This document shows, in pieces, positions 55,083 through 63,866 of a stretch of 64,000 bases of DNA (position 1 is the stretch's first letter; every line of letters starts with the position of its first letter). Made by a program: the position numbers and the translations under genes. The stretch comes from Rhodopseudomonas_A sp036404135 (GTDB lineage Bacteria > Pseudomonadota > Alphaproteobacteria > Rhizobiales > Xanthobacteraceae), in assembly GCF_036404135.1 (NCBI RefSeq), contig NZ_DASWPE010000157.1, positions 20,703 to 84,702 on the forward strand, written 5' to 3'. Below the pieces are notes generated by a model. That model was not told the DNA's origin and did no database searches. It saw only the letters and a list, made by a program, of their open reading frames with translations.

Positions 55083-58000
55083 TCACTTCGCCGGCCGCAC
55101 CTCGACGCTGCCGGTTGCGCTGCGGCCGTAGCGCGAGGGATTGTACATGTCCTCGACGTAGGCCTGCGGCAGCACGTATTTGCCGGGCGACACCGCGCGC
55201 ACCACATAGGCCACGGTGAACACCGCCTTGTCGTCGCTCTTGCGGTCGATCGCGGCGCTGAAGCGGTCGTCGCGGAATTCGCTGTTGACCGGCTCGACGC
55301 CGTCCTCGATCCAGTCCAGCGTGCCGCTGTCGCCCGACGACACCAGATGCGGATTGTCGATCTCGAAGCCGGCCGGCAGATAGTCCGCCACCATGATGTG
55401 ACCGTATTCCGGCTTGGCCTCGGTGATCTTCAGCACCACGGCAAAGCGGTCGTTCTGCCTGGCCTTGGCGACGTCCGCCGGGGTGCCGTCGAGCGCAAAG
55501 TAGTTGCGCTCGATCTTGAAGCCGTTGGCGACCGCGGGCTCCGGCGTCAGCGGCGCGCCGGCGACCGAGACCACCGCCTGCACCGGCGCGTCGCCGGTGT
55601 TGGCGATCTTGATCGGTTTGCCGGCGATGTCGGCGGCCTTATAGCTGCGATACAGCGCGCTCTTCACCGGATTGCCGTCGACCTCGAGCGTCAGCGTTTC
55701 CTTGGCGAGCGCCCGCGCCGCCAGCACCAGCCAGGCGTTCTCCTGCGTCGAAGTGTAGGGCGAAAGCCCCCGCGCCGCCTCGACCCGCTGCACGGCTTGC
55801 GTCAGCGTGGCGCGCGGCGCGTTGCCCTCGCTGGCGAGCGAGACCAAGGCCGCGGCATCGCGCAGCGCCGAGCCGTAATCCACCCGGCCGAACGCGATCA
55901 CGGGCTTCGGCGAAAGACCCTGCAACGCCGCGGCATAGACCCGCTCGGCGCGCGCCCGGTCGCCGACCAGCGCCAATGCTGCGGCGAGCTGCGCCTTGGC
56001 GATCGGGGTCGCCAGATGCTCGAGCTTGGTGTCGGCGAGATAGCGCAGGTCGCCGATCGGTGCTGCGCCGTTGCGCGCCAGCACATAGAGGCCATAGGCG
56101 AGATCGCGGCCGCCGTCCTTCTCCGGCTCGGCGGCGTTGACCACCGCATTGCGGATGCGGTCGAGCGCCGATCTGAACAGCACGTCGGGCACCGCAAATC
56201 CCTTCTCGCGGGCGCGGGTCAGGAAGTCGGTGACGTAGGCGTCGAGCCAGGCATCGTCGCCGCCGGCCGACCACAGCCCGAACGAGCCGTTGGAGCCCTG
56301 CCGCGCCAGCAGGCGATCGATCGCGTCCCTGATGCGCTGGTCGACCGCGGTATCCATCGCCAGATGCGCGCCCGCCGCGAGATCGTTGACGTATAACAGC
56401 GGCAGCGCCCGGCTGGTGATCTGCTCGGTGCAGCCGAACGGATAGCGATCCAGCGCCTTCAGGATGGTGGCGGCGTCGAGCGCGGTGGACAGCCCCACCG
56501 ACAGCGAGACGCCGCCGGTGCCGGGTACCAGATCCGAGAACATGTCCGAGGTCAGCGTCAGGCTCTCGCCTTTCGCCAAGGTCCTGACTGAACGTCGCGC
56601 CAAAATCTGCGTCGCCGGCTTGACCTCGAGCGCGTAGTGCCGCGCCAGGCTCAGCCCATTCGGCCCCTTGATTGCAACGTCGAAGGCGGCGTTGCCGGCG
56701 CCGCCGGCGTCGAGCGCCAGCGCCGTCGAGGCGCGCTGCTTGGCGGCGAGCTTCAACGTGGTCGTGGGATTGCCGGTGACCTTCACCGGGCCGGAGGCCG
56801 CGACGCTGATGGCGTAGTCACCGGCCGCGCCTTCGACATTGTCGAGGTCGAAGCTCAGCGTGCCGCGGTCGCCGTTCAACAGAAACCGCGGCAAGGTTGC
56901 GGTCAGCACCACCGGATCGCGCACCGTGACGTCGATATTGGCGCGGCCGAGCTTGGTTGCGGTCCAGGCCACCGCCATCAGCCGCGCGGTGCCGGCGAAT
57001 TCCGGGATCTCGAAGTCGATACTGGCGCTGCCGTCGGCCGCCACCGTGACGATGCCGGAATACAAGGCCAGCGGCTTCTGGGTCGGCGGGCTGCCCTGCA
57101 ATTCGGCGCCGGCAGAATCGCCGCCGGAACGGATCTGGCCGCGCGCGCCCTGCATGCCGTCGATCAATTGCCCGTAGAGGTCGCGGATTTCCGAGCTGAG
57201 GCGGCGCTGGCCGAGATAGAATTCGTCCGGCGCCGGCGGCTTATAATTGGTGAGGTTGAGAATGCCGACGTCGACCGCGGCGACCACGATCTTGGCGTCC
57301 TCGCCGGGATTGAGCCCGCCGAGCTTGACCGGCAGCGTCAACGTGGTCGAGGGCCGCACCAAAGCCGGCGGCGACAGCGCCACCGAGAGCGTGCGCGCGG
57401 TCTTGTCGATGCCGAACCATTTCAGCCCGATGGCGCGGCCGGGCATGCGTTGTGCTGCGGCATCGAGCGGCCTTCGCAGCGTGGTCAGCACATAGGCCCC
57501 GGTGCCCCAGTCGCGGCCGACCGGCAGCTTGACCTGGGCCTGGCCTTCCTTGACGTCGACGCTCTGCGTGGTCAGCAGCCGGTCGCCGAGCACGTTGACG
57601 GTGAGCTTGCCGGCGCTGCGGGCGTTCACCGTCACCACCAGCGTATCGCCGGCGGCGTAATCCGGTCGATCGATCGAGGTTTCCAGCAAGTCCGGGGTGT
57701 CGGCCGAGCCGTCGGAATACCAGCCGACATCGAACTGCACTTGGGTCAGCGGGCCGTCGGCGTCGGCGGATTTGACGTCGAGCCGGTAGCGGCCGGGCTG
57801 CGGCTGGAAGGAGAGTCGCGCCGGCTTGTCGGCGGCAAGGCTGAGATCGCCGTCGGCGACCCGGCTGGTGGATTTCACCGGCTCATAATCCCAGGACGAA
57901 TTCTGCCGATACCATTGATAGCGGGATTCGATCTTCAGGAGTTCATAGCGCAGCCCGCTGCGCGCCAGCGCCTGGCCCTCCGGCGAAACCAGCACCACGT

Positions 58001-60296
58001 CGAAGGCGGCGTTGTCGCCCTCGGCGACGCTCTTGTCCTTGAACAGCGGCTTGACCCCGATCATCGCCGCGGCGGGCGCCACCGGCAAAGTGAGCTTGCG
58101 CTCCACCGCGCGGCCGCCGGCTTCCGCCATGCGGATGAAGATCTGCGCCTGTTGCGGCCGCGTCGACGACGGAGCCTTGGCCAGCGTCACCGGGAAGCTG
58201 GCGACGCCGTTGGCGTCGGCCTCCGGCAGGTTCTCGAGCGGGGTGCGCTCGTTGCTTTCGGTTTCCTCGTCGGCGATGCCGAACTGATAGCCGGCAAAGC
58301 CCGGGCGGCTCTCGGCCGGCGCCACCAACAGGTCGCCCTCGAGCTGCAGCCCGGAGGCCGGCGCGCCATAGAGGAAACGGCCCTCCACCTTCAGTTCCAC
58401 AGGAACCTCAGCTTTGATCAGCTTGTCCTTGCTGGAAATATCGAATTCGATGCGGTCGGGGAAGTAGTCCTCGACCATGAAGCTGGTTTCGCCGACGCTT
58501 GACCCCTTCGGATCGGTGTAGGCGCGGACCCGCCAGGTTCCGGTCGGCACCGCGGAATTCAACGGCAGCGTCAGGCTGCGGCCGCCGGCGCCCTGGTCGG
58601 GCAGCACGGCGCGGCGGAATTCCACGCCGTCCGGCCGCTCCACCACCAGGGTCAGCGGGGAGCCCGCCAGCGCATTGCCCTGGCCGTCGCGCAGCAATGC
58701 GGTGAGATAGACCGTCTCGCCGGAGCGATAGACGCCGCGCTCGGCATAGACGAAGGCGTCGGCGCCGGCCGGCACCGCGCGCCCGGAGACGCCGCGGTCG
58801 GACAGATCAAAGGCGTTGGATTTCAGGCTGAGGAAGGCGTAGTCGGCGGCCACTCCCGTCACCGTCAGCAGCGCCGGCGACAGCCCGCCCTCGCCGCGCG
58901 AAAGCCCCGCCTCGAACAGCACGTGGCCGGCGTCGTCGGTCTTGCGGCTGGCGAGGATTTCGTTGTTGCAGGCAATGAGCCGCACCTCGGCCTTGGCGGT
59001 GGGCTCGGTCGAGGCCAGCGAATTGACGAAGACGTGGATGCCGTCATGGCCGGAAAACGCGGTCAGCCCGAGATCCGAGACGATGAACCATTGCGTCGCC
59101 AGCGAACCCGAGTCGTCATCGCTGCCGGAGCCCGGGCCCTTGGCGGCGGCGGTCATCACATAGACGCCGGGCTGCAATTCGCCCAAAACTTCGCCGACCG
59201 GAAACGCGGTGGTGACGTCGGCGTTCAGCGTGCTCTCGGTGTCGAGTTCGCCGCTCCACACCTTGACGCCGCGCTCGTCACCGAGGTCGGCGAGCTCATA
59301 GGCGCTCAGCGCGCGCTGGAAATCGCTGCCGACCACGGTGTTGATCAGGTTGCGGTCGCCGATCCGAAACACCTGCACCGACACCGTCTTGGTGTTGACG
59401 CTGACCAGCGGAATGCCGCGCTGGCCGCTGCGCGGCAGCACATAGGCGCGGCCGGTGAACCGCACCAGGGGCTTGCGGTCGCGGACATAGATGTTGAATT
59501 CGGCGGATTTCGGCAGCACCTCTTTGACCGCCGAGGGCAATCCTGCGCGCAGATTGATGGTGTAGCGCTCGCCGTGCTTGAGGCCTTCGACGCAGAGCTG
59601 CTTGTCCTCGCTGGTCAGCGCCGGCTTGTCGGTGCCGGCCTGCGTCAGGAACGGGGCGAAATCGACGCGCTTGGCGAGGTCCTCGGAGAACTGGAAGCAG
59701 GCCCGCGGCGACGCCGCATCGGAATCCACGGTGTAGTCGAGCAGCCGGAAGCCGTAATCGTCGCGCAGCTTCTCGTATTGGCCGCGCACCTCGGCGACCT
59801 CGCGCAGATCCAGCGACAGCCGCAGCGTATCCAGCGCCGGGCGCCACAGCTTCCTCTCGGCGAAGCCGCGGCCGAGCACCGCCAGCGCCTCGGCCTCCTC
59901 ACCGGCATTGCCGGCGCGCTGATAAGCGATGTAGGCCGCGGTGGAGGCGCGCTCCAGCAGCAAGGTCTGTTCGCTCGAGGTCGGCGACCACACCCGCAGC
60001 ACGGTGCGCGCCAGCCGCAGCCAATTGCCGCTGTCCTCCGGCGCCACGCTGGCGATCTGGCCCATGATCTGCAGCGCGGCGCGGGTGTCGTTGCGCTTCA
60101 AGGCAGCGTCGGCGTCGCTACGCAGCGTGGTCACCGGCTTGTTGACCGCGCCGGCCTCGGACCTGATCTGGGCCTCGAGCTTGATCGCGGCATCCGAAAG
60201 GTCGTCGCGTTTGAAAGCCTTGTCCGCGGCGTGGGCGCAGATGAGCCCAAGCGCCAATGTGGCGCAAAGCGTGACGGCGCGAAGCAGACCGATCAT
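55083..60296 (-). CDS. Bacterial alpha-2-macroglobulin family protein, YfhM-like (1737 aa)
   Basis: Giant periplasmic protease trap. Signal peptide MIGLLRAVTLCATLALGLICAHA (no proper lipobox, so probably soluble, unlike the E. coli lipoprotein), then a string of macroglobulin domains, a bait region, and the thioester site YPFGCTEQITSRALPLLY in the helical TED domain. The C-terminal domain contains FKIERNYFALDG and VADYLPAGFEIDNPHL. The start at 60296 has AGGGGAG in place; the open frame to 60461 is upstream noise. Thought to trap proteases that breach the outer membrane while PbpC repairs the wall. Confidence 0.95.
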   Translation of the reverse strand: MIGLLRAVTLCATLALGLICAHAADKAFKRDDLSDAAIKLEAQIRSEAGAVNKPVTTLRSDADAALKRNDTRAALQIMGQIASVAPEDSGNWLRLARTVLRVWSPTSSEQTLLLERASTAAYIAYQRAGNAGEEAEALAVLGRGFAERKLWRPALDTLRLSLDLREVAEVRGQYEKLRDDYGFRLLDYTVDSDAASPRACFQFSEDLAKRVDFAPFLTQAGTDKPALTSEDKQLCVEGLKHGERYTINLRAGLPSAVKEVLPKSAEFNIYVRDRKPLVRFTGRAYVLPRSGQRGIPLVSVNTKTVSVQVFRIGDRNLINTVVGSDFQRALSAYELADLGDERGVKVWSGELDTESTLNADVTTAFPVGEVLGELQPGVYVMTAAAKGPGSGSDDDSGSLATQWFIVSDLGLTAFSGHDGIHVFVNSLASTEPTAKAEVRLIACNNEILASRKTDDAGHVLFEAGLSRGEGGLSPALLTVTGVAADYAFLSLKSNAFDLSDRGVSGRAVPAGADAFVYAERGVYRSGETVYLTALLRDGQGNALAGSPLTLVVERPDGVEFRRAVLPDQGAGGRSLTLPLNSAVPTGTWRVRAYTDPKGSSVGETSFMVEDYFPDRIEFDISSKDKLIKAEVPVELKVEGRFLYGAPASGLQLEGDLLVAPAESRPGFAGYQFGIADEETESNERTPLENLPEADANGVASFPVTLAKAPSSTRPQQAQIFIRMAEAGGRAVERKLTLPVAPAAAMIGVKPLFKDKSVAEGDNAAFDVVLVSPEGQALARSGLRYELLKIESRYQWYRQNSSWDYEPVKSTSRVADGDLSLAADKPARLSFQPQPGRYRLDVKSADADGPLTQVQFDVGWYSDGSADTPDLLETSIDRPDYAAGDTLVVTVNARSAGKLTVNVLGDRLLTTQSVDVKEGQAQVKLPVGRDWGTGAYVLTTLRRPLDAAAQRMPGRAIGLKWFGIDKTARTLSVALSPPALVRPSTTLTLPVKLGGLNPGEDAKIVVAAVDVGILNLTNYKPPAPDEFYLGQRRLSSEIRDLYGQLIDGMQGARGQIRSGGDSAGAELQGSPPTQKPLALYSGIVTVAADGSASIDFEIPEFAGTARLMAVAWTATKLGRANIDVTVRDPVVLTATLPRFLLNGDRGTLSFDLDNVEGAAGDYAISVAASGPVKVTGNPTTTLKLAAKQRASTALALDAGGAGNAAFDVAIKGPNGLSLARHYALEVKPATQILARRSVRTLAKGESLTLTSDMFSDLVPGTGGVSLSVGLSTALDAATILKALDRYPFGCTEQITSRALPLLYVNDLAAGAHLAMDTAVDQRIRDAIDRLLARQGSNGSFGLWSAGGDDAWLDAYVTDFLTRAREKGFAVPDVLFRSALDRIRNAVVNAAEPEKDGGRDLAYGLYVLARNGAAPIGDLRYLADTKLEHLATPIAKAQLAAALALVGDRARAERVYAAALQGLSPKPVIAFGRVDYGSALRDAAALVSLASEGNAPRATLTQAVQRVEAARGLSPYTSTQENAWLVLAARALAKETLTLEVDGNPVKSALYRSYKAADIAGKPIKIANTGDAPVQAVVSVAGAPLTPEPAVANGFKIERNYFALDGTPADVAKARQNDRFAVVLKITEAKPEYGHIMVADYLPAGFEIDNPHLVSSGDSGTLDWIEDGVEPVNSEFRDDRFSAAIDRKSDDKAVFTVAYVVRAVSPGKYVLPQAYVEDMYNPSRYGRSATGSVEVRPAK

Positions 60297-60602
60297 CGAG
60301 GCACTCCCCTTGCGCGGCGGAACGCCGCGTCGCCAATTCAACCCCGCGAAAGCCATCGCCGCGATGTCGGCGCCGCCCGGCGGCGGCTTTGACCGCCGCC
60401 CGGGCCGCCCAGACCCGGCCGCGGCGCGCGGCATCATCGCGTGCCGATCCGCCAAACACAACGGCGCCCCCGCTTTGCTTTGACGCAGGCTCGCGCTAAA
60501 TGGTTCGCAGGCATTTGCGCGGGGGATGCGATTTTTCCGCTGACGGTGCTGGAAGGTGGCCGGCCACGGGTGCTAAGAGCGCCTTCGGCCGACCGCCGCG
60601 AC
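60297..60602. promoter_or_regulatory. 306-bp divergent region between the macroglobulin gene and tRNA-Arg
   Basis: Very GC-rich near 60300-60450, with runs such as GCCGCCCGGCGGCGGC, then more mixed toward the tRNA. It should hold the promoters of both flanking genes. No other feature is recognised. Confidence 0.4.
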
Positions 60603-60679
60603 GGTCCCATAGCTCAACTGGATAGAGTAACGGATTTCTACTCCGTGGGTTGCAGGTTCGAATCCTGCTGGGATCGCCA
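60603..60679 (+). tRNA. tRNA-Arg, anticodon TCT
   Basis: A complete 77-nt cloverleaf. The acceptor GGTCCCA pairs with TGGGATC; the anticodon stem ACGGA/TCCGT (60630-60646) encloses the loop TTTCTAC with TCT at 60637-60639; the T arm is GCAGGTTCGAATCCTGC. The discriminator G is followed by encoded CCA (60677-60679). Reads AGA codons, rare in a GC-rich genome. The accessory genes lie immediately to its 3' side. Confidence 0.95.
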
Positions 60680-60734
60680 ATTGCTCGATCGCCGCAAGGC
60701 CGGCGGCTGGCGCGCAGCAAAGCTGTGCCCCGAC

Positions 60735-61610
60735 CTAGCGCGCCAGCGCGACGCGGCGGGTCGCCGTCGACCGCACCGTGTTGATCACCGGCAGTTCCAG
60801 CAGCCGATAGCTGACCACGCCCCAGGCGTTGGCGGCGACCAGGCAGACCACCACGAAAACCGCTTCGGCGAGCCAGCCATGAGCCGGCAACAGGTTGAAC
60901 AACCGTCCGATCAACGACAGCACCAGGACGTGGCTGAGATAGACGGAGTACGAGGCGTCGCCGAGCGTCTCCAGCAATCGCCACCGCGGCAGGGTCGGCA
61001 GCCGCGGCAGTTTCAGAATCGCCAGCGCCAGCAGCGCGCCGGCGATGAATTCGAAGCTGAAGGCGTTGAACACGAGCGCCAGTTCCGGCGTGCGCGGCGG
61101 CACCGGCAGCGCGGTGAACGTCGCCCAGATCAGCAGTCCCGCCACCAGGTTGATCCGCAGCGCCAGCAGCACCGCCACGATGAGATAGAAATACATTTCG
61201 TGGACCAGCGACCAGCCCACCGCCAGCCAAGGCAGCGTGGCGTCGGGCCACAGCAGCAGCGATCTGACCAGCGACGGCGTCTGTTCGAAACTGGAATTGA
61301 CCGGCACGATCAGCGCCGAGAGCAGAACCAGCGCGGTGTAAAACCAGTAGATCGGATAGATCCGGGTCAGGCGCGCCCAAAGGAAGCCGCGCCAGGACGG
61401 CCGGCCGCTGACCACCACCGCCATCACAAAGCCGGAGATCCCGAAGAACATGTGCACCCCGGCGCGGCCCAGGCCGTCGCATGGCGGGATCAGCGCAAAG
61501 CCGTGTCCGTATTTCGACTCGACGATTGCCAGATGGCTGACGACGACCATGTTGGCGGCAATGGCGCGCAACACCTGGATGCTGGCAAAGCGTGGGGGGG
61601 ACGCGGGCAT
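60735..61610 (-). CDS. Acyltransferase 3 family membrane protein, OafA-like (291 aa)
   Basis: Integral membrane acyltransferase with about ten helices. It opens FASIQVLRAIAANMVVVSHL with the catalytic His, followed by GVHMFFGISGFVMAVV, GFLWARLTRIYPIYW and LGDASYSVYLSHVLVLSL. The family O-acetylates sugars of LPS, exopolysaccharide or peptidoglycan. It is shorter than most full-length members (about 350 residues). The ATG at 61610 is chosen because it directly precedes the domain; 61658 is an alternative. No sugar-biosynthesis genes are adjacent. Confidence 0.88.
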   Translation of the reverse strand: MPASPPRFASIQVLRAIAANMVVVSHLAIVESKYGHGFALIPPCDGLGRAGVHMFFGISGFVMAVVVSGRPSWRGFLWARLTRIYPIYWFYTALVLLSALIVPVNSSFEQTPSLVRSLLLWPDATLPWLAVGWSLVHEMYFYLIVAVLLALRINLVAGLLIWATFTALPVPPRTPELALVFNAFSFEFIAGALLALAILKLPRLPTLPRWRLLETLGDASYSVYLSHVLVLSLIGRLFNLLPAHGWLAEAVFVVVCLVAANAWGVVSYRLLELPVINTVRSTATRRVALAR

Positions 61611-61721
61611 GACCGTGCTGATAACATCGTTTGCCGGCGCCGACCAACCCGTCGGCAAAGTTCCGCGCGGCCGCCTGCCCGCGCGGGCCGGGAAAAGCCC
61701 TCAAGGGCTGATGTGGCCGCC

Positions 61722-61832
61722 CGCCCGCCGGCTAGCTCCGCGCCAGCGCTGCGGCGATGCGTCCCTGCAGCACCACGCCGAACCAGATCACCAGGGTCGC
61801 CAGCGCGGCCGCGGTGATCAGCAAAATCTCTG
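61722..61832. repeat. Left copy of a ~111-bp direct repeat flanking the Mrr-like gene
   Basis: Matches 63101-63211 in the same orientation at about 92% identity by eye (about nine mismatches, no gaps). The shared sequence is the 3' coding part of a tiny membrane-peptide gene read on the minus strand. The two copies bracket 61833-63100, which holds the nuclease gene. Confidence 0.9.
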
Positions 61833-61836
61833 ACAG
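61732..61836 (-). pseudogene. Degenerate copy of the 36-aa membrane-peptide gene
   Basis: Read on the minus strand this gives SLSEILLITAAALATLVIW and then FGVVLQGRIAAALARS before the TAG at 61732, almost the same peptide as the intact gene at 63111-63221. No ATG precedes it; the nearest in-frame stop is 5' of the segment and only a TTG inside the coding part could start translation. I therefore call it a 5'-truncated relic. Confidence 0.6.
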
Positions 61837-61887
61837 GCTCGCATTTCGCTTGAGATCAGCAACGATTTCAACGAGATGGCAAGGCGT

Positions 61888-62835
61888 CTAGAATGTCGGC
61901 GGCTGCGCATGCCAAAGCACCAAATCATCCATGGCAACCAAGACGATCTTCTCCGTCAGCGAGGCTGATTGGATCGCCTCGTCGGTGAAGCTCGAAGTCG
62001 TGACCACATATCCACGCAAAGCATTCTGCTCTTCGGCGACGCCTTTGAACTGCTGAATGATCGGGCGACCAACCTTGTTTTGGCCCGAGTTTCGCTTGCA
62101 CTCAATAATGAGCAGCCCGTCCGCATGGATCGCAAAGCCATCGACACCAAAATCGTTCGATTTTCGCGTTGCCCACGCCTCGAGCCCGGCCCTGTGAAAA
62201 AAGCTCATGATGTGCCGCTCAAAATTGAACGGATCCATCTCCAGGAGATATTGACGAAGAGCGGCCTCTTGCGGCGGCATCGAGAAACGCACCGGATCCG
62301 CCGGCTGTTGTTTCATCGCCGCCTTCATCCTCGCGCTGGTTCGTCGCAGCCTTTCGTCGTCGACGATCACATCGATGACATCTGCAATATGGGTTCGGGC
62401 CTCAGGGCTCGTCACCACCGCTTCGATGATCGCGGTAATCCCGGATACGCCCAGAAAAATCAGCAACAGCACCGGCACGCCGAGCGCGCCGCCAAAAGCG
62501 GCGATCCCAGCGGCCTGACCGCCGACCAGCGGGATCGCCGCCAAGGTCGCCGGCAACGCGATCTTCATCGACAGTGGAAGACTGGACTGCCGATAGTTCG
62601 AAACCGCCTCGGCGACGCTGCCGCCGATTGCCCTGATCGTTGTTCGCGAATTGATAAGCGCGTTCAGCCTCTTGAATTTCTCGATCGCCCCGGCATCACT
62701 GGCGACAACATCGCGCGATTCGCCAAGCCATCGAATAGCGATCACGCGATCTTCTTGTCGCGTCGCGCGCTTGATAGCTGAGGCGAAGAGACTTATCAGC
62801 CAACGCCTGATGCCGTCCCTCGCACCGACAAACAT
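61888..62835 (-). CDS. Membrane-anchored Mrr-type restriction endonuclease (315 aa)
   Basis: The C-terminal domain (about 200-310) is Mrr-like: MDPFNFERHIMSFFHRAG, then the PD-(D/E)xK core DFGVDGFAI and LLIIECKRNSG, and IIQQFKGVAEEQNALRGYVVTTSSFTDEA. These nucleases cut modified or foreign DNA, or act in stress responses. Unusually, residues about 88-145 form two hydrophobic helices (LPATLAAIPLVGGQAAGIAAFGG; VPVLLLIFLGVSGITAIIEAVV), so the nuclease probably faces the cytoplasm from the inner membrane. It is the only gene between the two direct repeats and lies near tRNA-Arg. Base composition looks less GC-rich than the core genes. Confidence 0.88.
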   Translation of the reverse strand: MFVGARDGIRRWLISLFASAIKRATRQEDRVIAIRWLGESRDVVASDAGAIEKFKRLNALINSRTTIRAIGGSVAEAVSNYRQSSLPLSMKIALPATLAAIPLVGGQAAGIAAFGGALGVPVLLLIFLGVSGITAIIEAVVTSPEARTHIADVIDVIVDDERLRRTSARMKAAMKQQPADPVRFSMPPQEAALRQYLLEMDPFNFERHIMSFFHRAGLEAWATRKSNDFGVDGFAIHADGLLIIECKRNSGQNKVGRPIIQQFKGVAEEQNALRGYVVTTSSFTDEAIQSASLTEKIVLVAMDDLVLWHAQPPTF

Positions 62836-62930
62836 GACGCCCCACCCGTCCTTATCGTAGCAGAACAGCCTCGCCTTCGCTCTATTCTCCTGTTGTTAGC
62901 TACGCAACGGATATCTCGACACTCTGGTAT

Positions 62931-62964
62931 GTTGATAGTGGAGACATATTGATAGTCGAGGCAT
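62931..62964. repeat. 17-bp tandem duplication
   Basis: GTTGATAGTGGAGACAT (62931-62947) is followed by ATTGATAGTCGAGGCAT (62948-62964), three mismatches. It lies upstream of the nuclease gene, within about 130 bp of its start, and may influence its promoter. Confidence 0.7.
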
Positions 62965-63100
62965 AGTCCCTTGGATTGACGGGCTAGGGACGCTGCGATG
63001 TGTCGATCAACGGCGCCGACATCGAACAAGCCCACACTTGGCGGCGCGGCATGACCGCCCGCCGCGCGAGGCCGGCCGCAGTATCCATATTCCCTGACGC

Positions 63101-63211
63101 CGCCCGCCGGCTAGCTCCGCGCCAGCGCGGCGGCGATGCGTCCTTGCAGCACCACGCCGAACCAGATCACCAGGGTCGACAGCGCGGCGGCGGCGATTAG
63201 CAAAAGGTCTG
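63101..63211. repeat. Right copy of the ~111-bp direct repeat flanking the Mrr-like gene
   Basis: Counterpart of 61722-61832. This copy contains the intact 36-codon gene on the minus strand. Confidence 0.9.
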
Positions 63212-63221
63212 TCTGGGCCAT
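63111..63221 (-). CDS. 36-aa single-helix membrane peptide
   Basis: The frame reads MAQTDLLLIAAAALSTLVIW, then FGVVLQGRIAAALARS: one membrane helix followed by a short basic amphipathic tail. Evidence that it is real is the near-identical peptide encoded by the duplicated copy at 61732, where several differences are silent or conservative. Function unknown; size and layout resemble accessory peptides of membrane complexes. Upstream stops confine the frame to 63371, and the ATG at 63221 gives the most sensible start. Confidence 0.55.
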   Translation of the reverse strand: MAQTDLLLIAAAALSTLVIWFGVVLQGRIAAALARS

Positions 63222-63542
63222 GGCAATGGGTCCCCGTTTGGGATCTGGATGCGTCCCACGACGATGTCCCCGGTCCAAGGGCTGGTCGTTGACCTGTGTC
63301 AACCCTGCGAGACCGCCGAGCCTTCGCAGCCAAGTCCGCTGCCTCAGCGCGTCACTCAAAAAGCGATCCATGAAATCGGGCGTTCAACGCGTCATTGCGC
63401 GGAGCTGTTGCGACGACGCAATCCAGGGCACCCAAAAAGCCCCCCTAGATTGCGTTGCTTCTCGGCAGGCGCACCGCGCCGCCCTCGGCTCGCAGTGACG
63501 AAGTCCCCCTGATTTGGCCCGTGGCTGTTTCGATCCGCCCGC
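63222..63542. other. 321-bp gene-less region with a dispersed repeat
   Basis: Contains the diverged CGTCATTGCG repeat (63389-63500) and the upstream side of the 36-aa peptide gene. Overlapping open frames here lack start signals and family features. Confidence 0.5.
63389..63500. repeat. Dispersed palindromic repeat, CGTCATTGCGAG family, copy B (diverged)
   Basis: CGTCATTGCGCGGAGC at the left, CTCGCAGTGACG at the right, and GACGCAATCCAGGGC / CCTAGATTGCGTTGC inside match the 22658-22748 element with several changes. Confidence 0.8.
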
Positions 63543-63608
63543 TCAGGCAAACACGAACAGCGCGATGGCAAACGACAAGGCGACCAGTTGCAGCAAGGCT
63601 GGAATCAT
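63543..63608 (-). CDS. Possible 21-aa hydrophobic peptide
   Basis: ATG at 63608 with GGGAG about 9 bases upstream encodes MIPALLQLVALSFAIALFVFA and then TGA at 63543. The peptide is one continuous membrane helix, like KdpF- or CydX-size accessory subunits. No neighbour suggests a partner complex, and a 22-codon frame can arise by chance. Confidence 0.35.
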   Translation of the reverse strand: MIPALLQLVALSFAIALFVFA

Positions 63609-63720
63609 GGCGTCCGCTCCCGTGGATTGTGAGCCCTTCGCGACGGTGCGGAGAAATGATTAACTGATTCTTACCAGGAGATGGAGCTGGCGGCCCGGCT
63701 GGCCTGCGGCGCTGCAACGG

Positions 63721-63752
63721 GTCGCCCCTGCGGACGCAGGGGCCCATACGGC
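63721..63752. repeat. Diverged single arm of the MITE-like repeat
   Basis: GTCGCCCCTGCGGACGCAGG followed by GGCCCATACG resembles one arm of the 38445-38561 element (hairpin CCCCTGCG-GA-CGCAGGGG). Confidence 0.6.
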
Positions 63753-63796
63753 GCGGAGGCGCTTTTGGCCGGATAGGCCCGCACGTGATGAGGGCT

Positions 63797-63866
63797 TTAT
63801 AGCGTTTTCGAGCGAAGTGGATCCCGGTTCGCGTGAAGAAAACGCGTCAAAATGAGAATCTAGATG
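63797..63866. repeat. Dispersed repeat, GAACCGGGATCCACTTCGCTCG family, copy B (inverted)
   Basis: Reverse-complement match to 28746-28813: AGCGTTTTCGAGCGAAGTGG, ATCCCGGTTCGCGTG and AAGAAAACGCGTCAAAATGAG are shared. Its edge overlaps the stop codon of the IS481-type transposase. Confidence 0.85.
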
